6,797 bases of DNA from the NCBI GenBank assembly GCA_047616325.1, contig JBLHGN010000201.1, positions 1 through 6,797 on the forward strand, written 5' to 3'. The DNA comes from JBLHGN01 sp047616325. Lineage in GTDB: Bacteria > Pseudomonadota > Gammaproteobacteria > Pseudomonadales > Cellvibrionaceae. The notes beneath the pieces are model-generated. The model was not told the origin of the DNA. It did not search any database and worked only from the letters and a program-made list of their open reading frames with translations. This document shows, piece after piece, positions 6,156-6,797 of this stretch (position 1 is the stretch's first letter; each line of letters opens with the position of its first letter). Made by a program: the position numbers and the translations under genes.

Positions 6156-6320
6156 GTCAAGCGCTGTGCTCGCGGGGCAGGCTCTGCCGAAGATGACTGC
6201 GGTAAGCAACGCTTCCACCTTGTCAAAGCGCCCACTCATGGCGGGCTCGACACACTTGTCCACACCCTCAGCCACGGCATCGCTCGCTGCTTGAACGCGA
6301 CGCCGCAAGGACTTCACTCT
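6153..6320 (-). pseudogene. GC-rich block with open minus-strand frame, possible gene fragment
   Basis: From about 6161 to 6300 the GC content is about 64 percent (90 of 140 bases), well above the AT-rich sequence on both sides. A minus-strand frame is open through it and reads SLRRRVQAASDAVAEGVDKC, then VEPAMSGRFDKVEALLTAVI, then FGRACPASTALD and a stop at 6153-6155. No proper start exists: the frame enters from the non-coding tandem repeat on the right. The composition change and the protein-like, Ala/Val/Glu-rich frame suggest a piece of a foreign gene. I do not recognise a family, and the frame could be an accident of high GC. Confidence 0.2.
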
Positions 6321-6526
6321 GCAAATTAATTGGAAAATTAATTGGACACCCACACTAGCAACCAATAAATACAGCTGGCCAATCGCAAAAATCAGGCCAC
6401 TTTTCCATCAAGAAAAGTAGGTGCTATTGCAAAATTAATTGGACACCCACACTAGCAACCAATAAATACAGCTGGCCAATCGCAAAAATCAGGCCACTTT
6501 TCCATCAAGAAAAGTAGGTGCTATTG
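6320..6526. repeat. Perfect tandem duplication of a 96-bp unit, with a truncated extra copy start
   Basis: Copy 1 (6334-6429) and copy 2 (6431-6526) are identical over 96 bp and separated by a single C, giving a 97-base period. Both start AAAATTAATTGGACACCCAC and end GTGCTATTG. Just before copy 1, TGCAAATTAATTGG (6320-6333) repeats the copy junction, as if a third copy had been cut after about 14 bases. Each unit contains two perfect stems: TGGCC/GGCCA around a 14-base loop and ACTTTTC/GAAAAGT around a six-base loop. The 97-base period is not a multiple of three, so it is not a coding repeat. Perfect identity points to recent duplication. It may be a small non-autonomous mobile element or structured RNA; its identity is unknown. 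Confidence 0.95.
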
Positions 6527-6602
6527 AATTATCGAGACTGTTAATACTTCGATAAGCCGTAAATTCTGATCCTGAATTCAACTCGTAAGTGCAATTTTTT
6601 GG

Positions 6603-6633
6603 AAGTGGCCAACTGGTATACTCCACGCCACTT
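6603..6633 (+). promoter_or_regulatory. Inverted repeat flanking a -10-like box in the IS30 leader
   Basis: AAGTGGC (6603-6609) and GCCACTT (6627-6633) form a perfect 7-bp inverted repeat around 17 bases that contain TATACT (6617-6622). The -35 region at the matching distance is a poor T-rich match. The arrangement could be an operator for the transposase or a hairpin that limits transcription or translation entering the element. Confidence 0.3.
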
Positions 6634-6654
6634 TCTCGCCAAAGGAAATTGCTA

Positions 6655-6797
6655 ATGAACTATACACAGCTGACCGAAATAGAACGATACCAGACCCAGT
6701 CATTTTTGAAAGCAGGATATACACAAAAAAAGGTTGCACAAGAGCTTGGCCGCCACCCTTCAACGATAAGTCGTGAATTGAAGCGCAATACTGGTTT
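6655..6797 (+). CDS. IS30-family transposase, N-terminal fragment (cut by window edge)
   Basis: The frame begins MNYTQLTEIERYQTQSFLKA and continues GYTQKKVAQELGRHPSTISRELKRNTG to the window edge. This is the standard N-terminus of IS30-family transposases: a Y.QLT..ER..I-type start followed by a helix-turn-helix (KKVAQELGRHPSTISREL) that binds the terminal repeats. The DDE catalytic domain lies beyond the window. The ATG at 6655 has AAGGA eight bases upstream, which supports the start. The 47 visible codons have no frameshift or stop, but intactness of the complete gene cannot be judged. Confidence 0.93.
   Translation, partial: MNYTQLTEIERYQTQSFLKAGYTQKKVAQELGRHPSTISRELKRNTG

Larger units (their letters stand above)
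6573..6797 (+). mobile_element. IS30-family insertion sequence, left end (cut by window edge)
   Basis: The element appears to begin with a terminal repeat near 6573 (GAATTCAACTCGTAAGTGCA, followed by a T-run). This resembles IS30-family ends with the ATTCAACT.GTAAGTGCAA pattern. A leader with a TATACT -10-like box (6617-6622) follows, and then the transposase start at 6655. The right end and target duplication lie outside the window, so the exact left boundary is inferred. Confidence 0.7.

Noticed and set aside
6334..6526. CRISPR array
   Set aside because: Only two copies, 96 bp each and separated by a single base, so there are no spacers and the repeat is far too long.
6578..6763. 61-codon minus-strand frame
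   Set aside because: It is antisense to the IS30 transposase start and to the element's terminal repeat.

Overview
The window looks like an accessory, insertion-sequence-rich piece of a gammaproteobacterial genome. The evidence is an iron-type ECF sigma factor, a FecR-type anti-sigma regulator and an outer-membrane TonB-dependent receptor with a signalling domain. GC content is moderate to low, and the insertion sequences are of IS3, IS30 and IS200/IS605 type. The exact genus cannot be read from the sequence.

Layout from left to right. Bases 1-121 are the start of an IS3-family element reading leftward (terminal inverted repeat plus the first 21 codons of OrfA). Bases 133-2733 encode a FecA/FpvA-like TonB-dependent siderophore receptor on the minus strand, with a good candidate promoter at 2795-2823. 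Bases 2824-4025 hold no intact gene: small repeats and palindromes, two doubtful short ORFs, and a decayed IS200/IS605 tnpA relic (3655-3831) bounded by two hairpins. Bases 4026-5042 encode the FecR-like anti-sigma/signal transducer, and 5091-5591 the FecI-like ECF sigma factor, both minus strand and forming an operon. Bases 5592-6572 hold no recognisable gene; they contain a candidate fecI promoter, a 14-bp palindrome, a GC-rich block at 6156-6320 and a perfect tandem duplication of 96 bp (6334-6526). Bases 6573-6797 are the start of an IS30-family element reading rightward, with the transposase cut off by the window end.

Functionally, sigma factor, FecR and receptor form a cell-surface signalling system for ferric-siderophore uptake. 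The loaded receptor signals through its periplasmic STN domain to the FecR C-terminus, FecR then releases or activates the sigma factor, and the receptor gene is transcribed. Here the receptor is separated from fecIR by about 1.3 kb containing mobile-element debris, so it probably depends on its own promoter. IS elements lie beyond both ends of the cluster. I do not see a wholly new system. The most unusual items are the perfect tandem 96-bp repeat, the hairpin-bounded tnpA relic, and a perfect ribosome-binding sequence antisense to the start of fecI.
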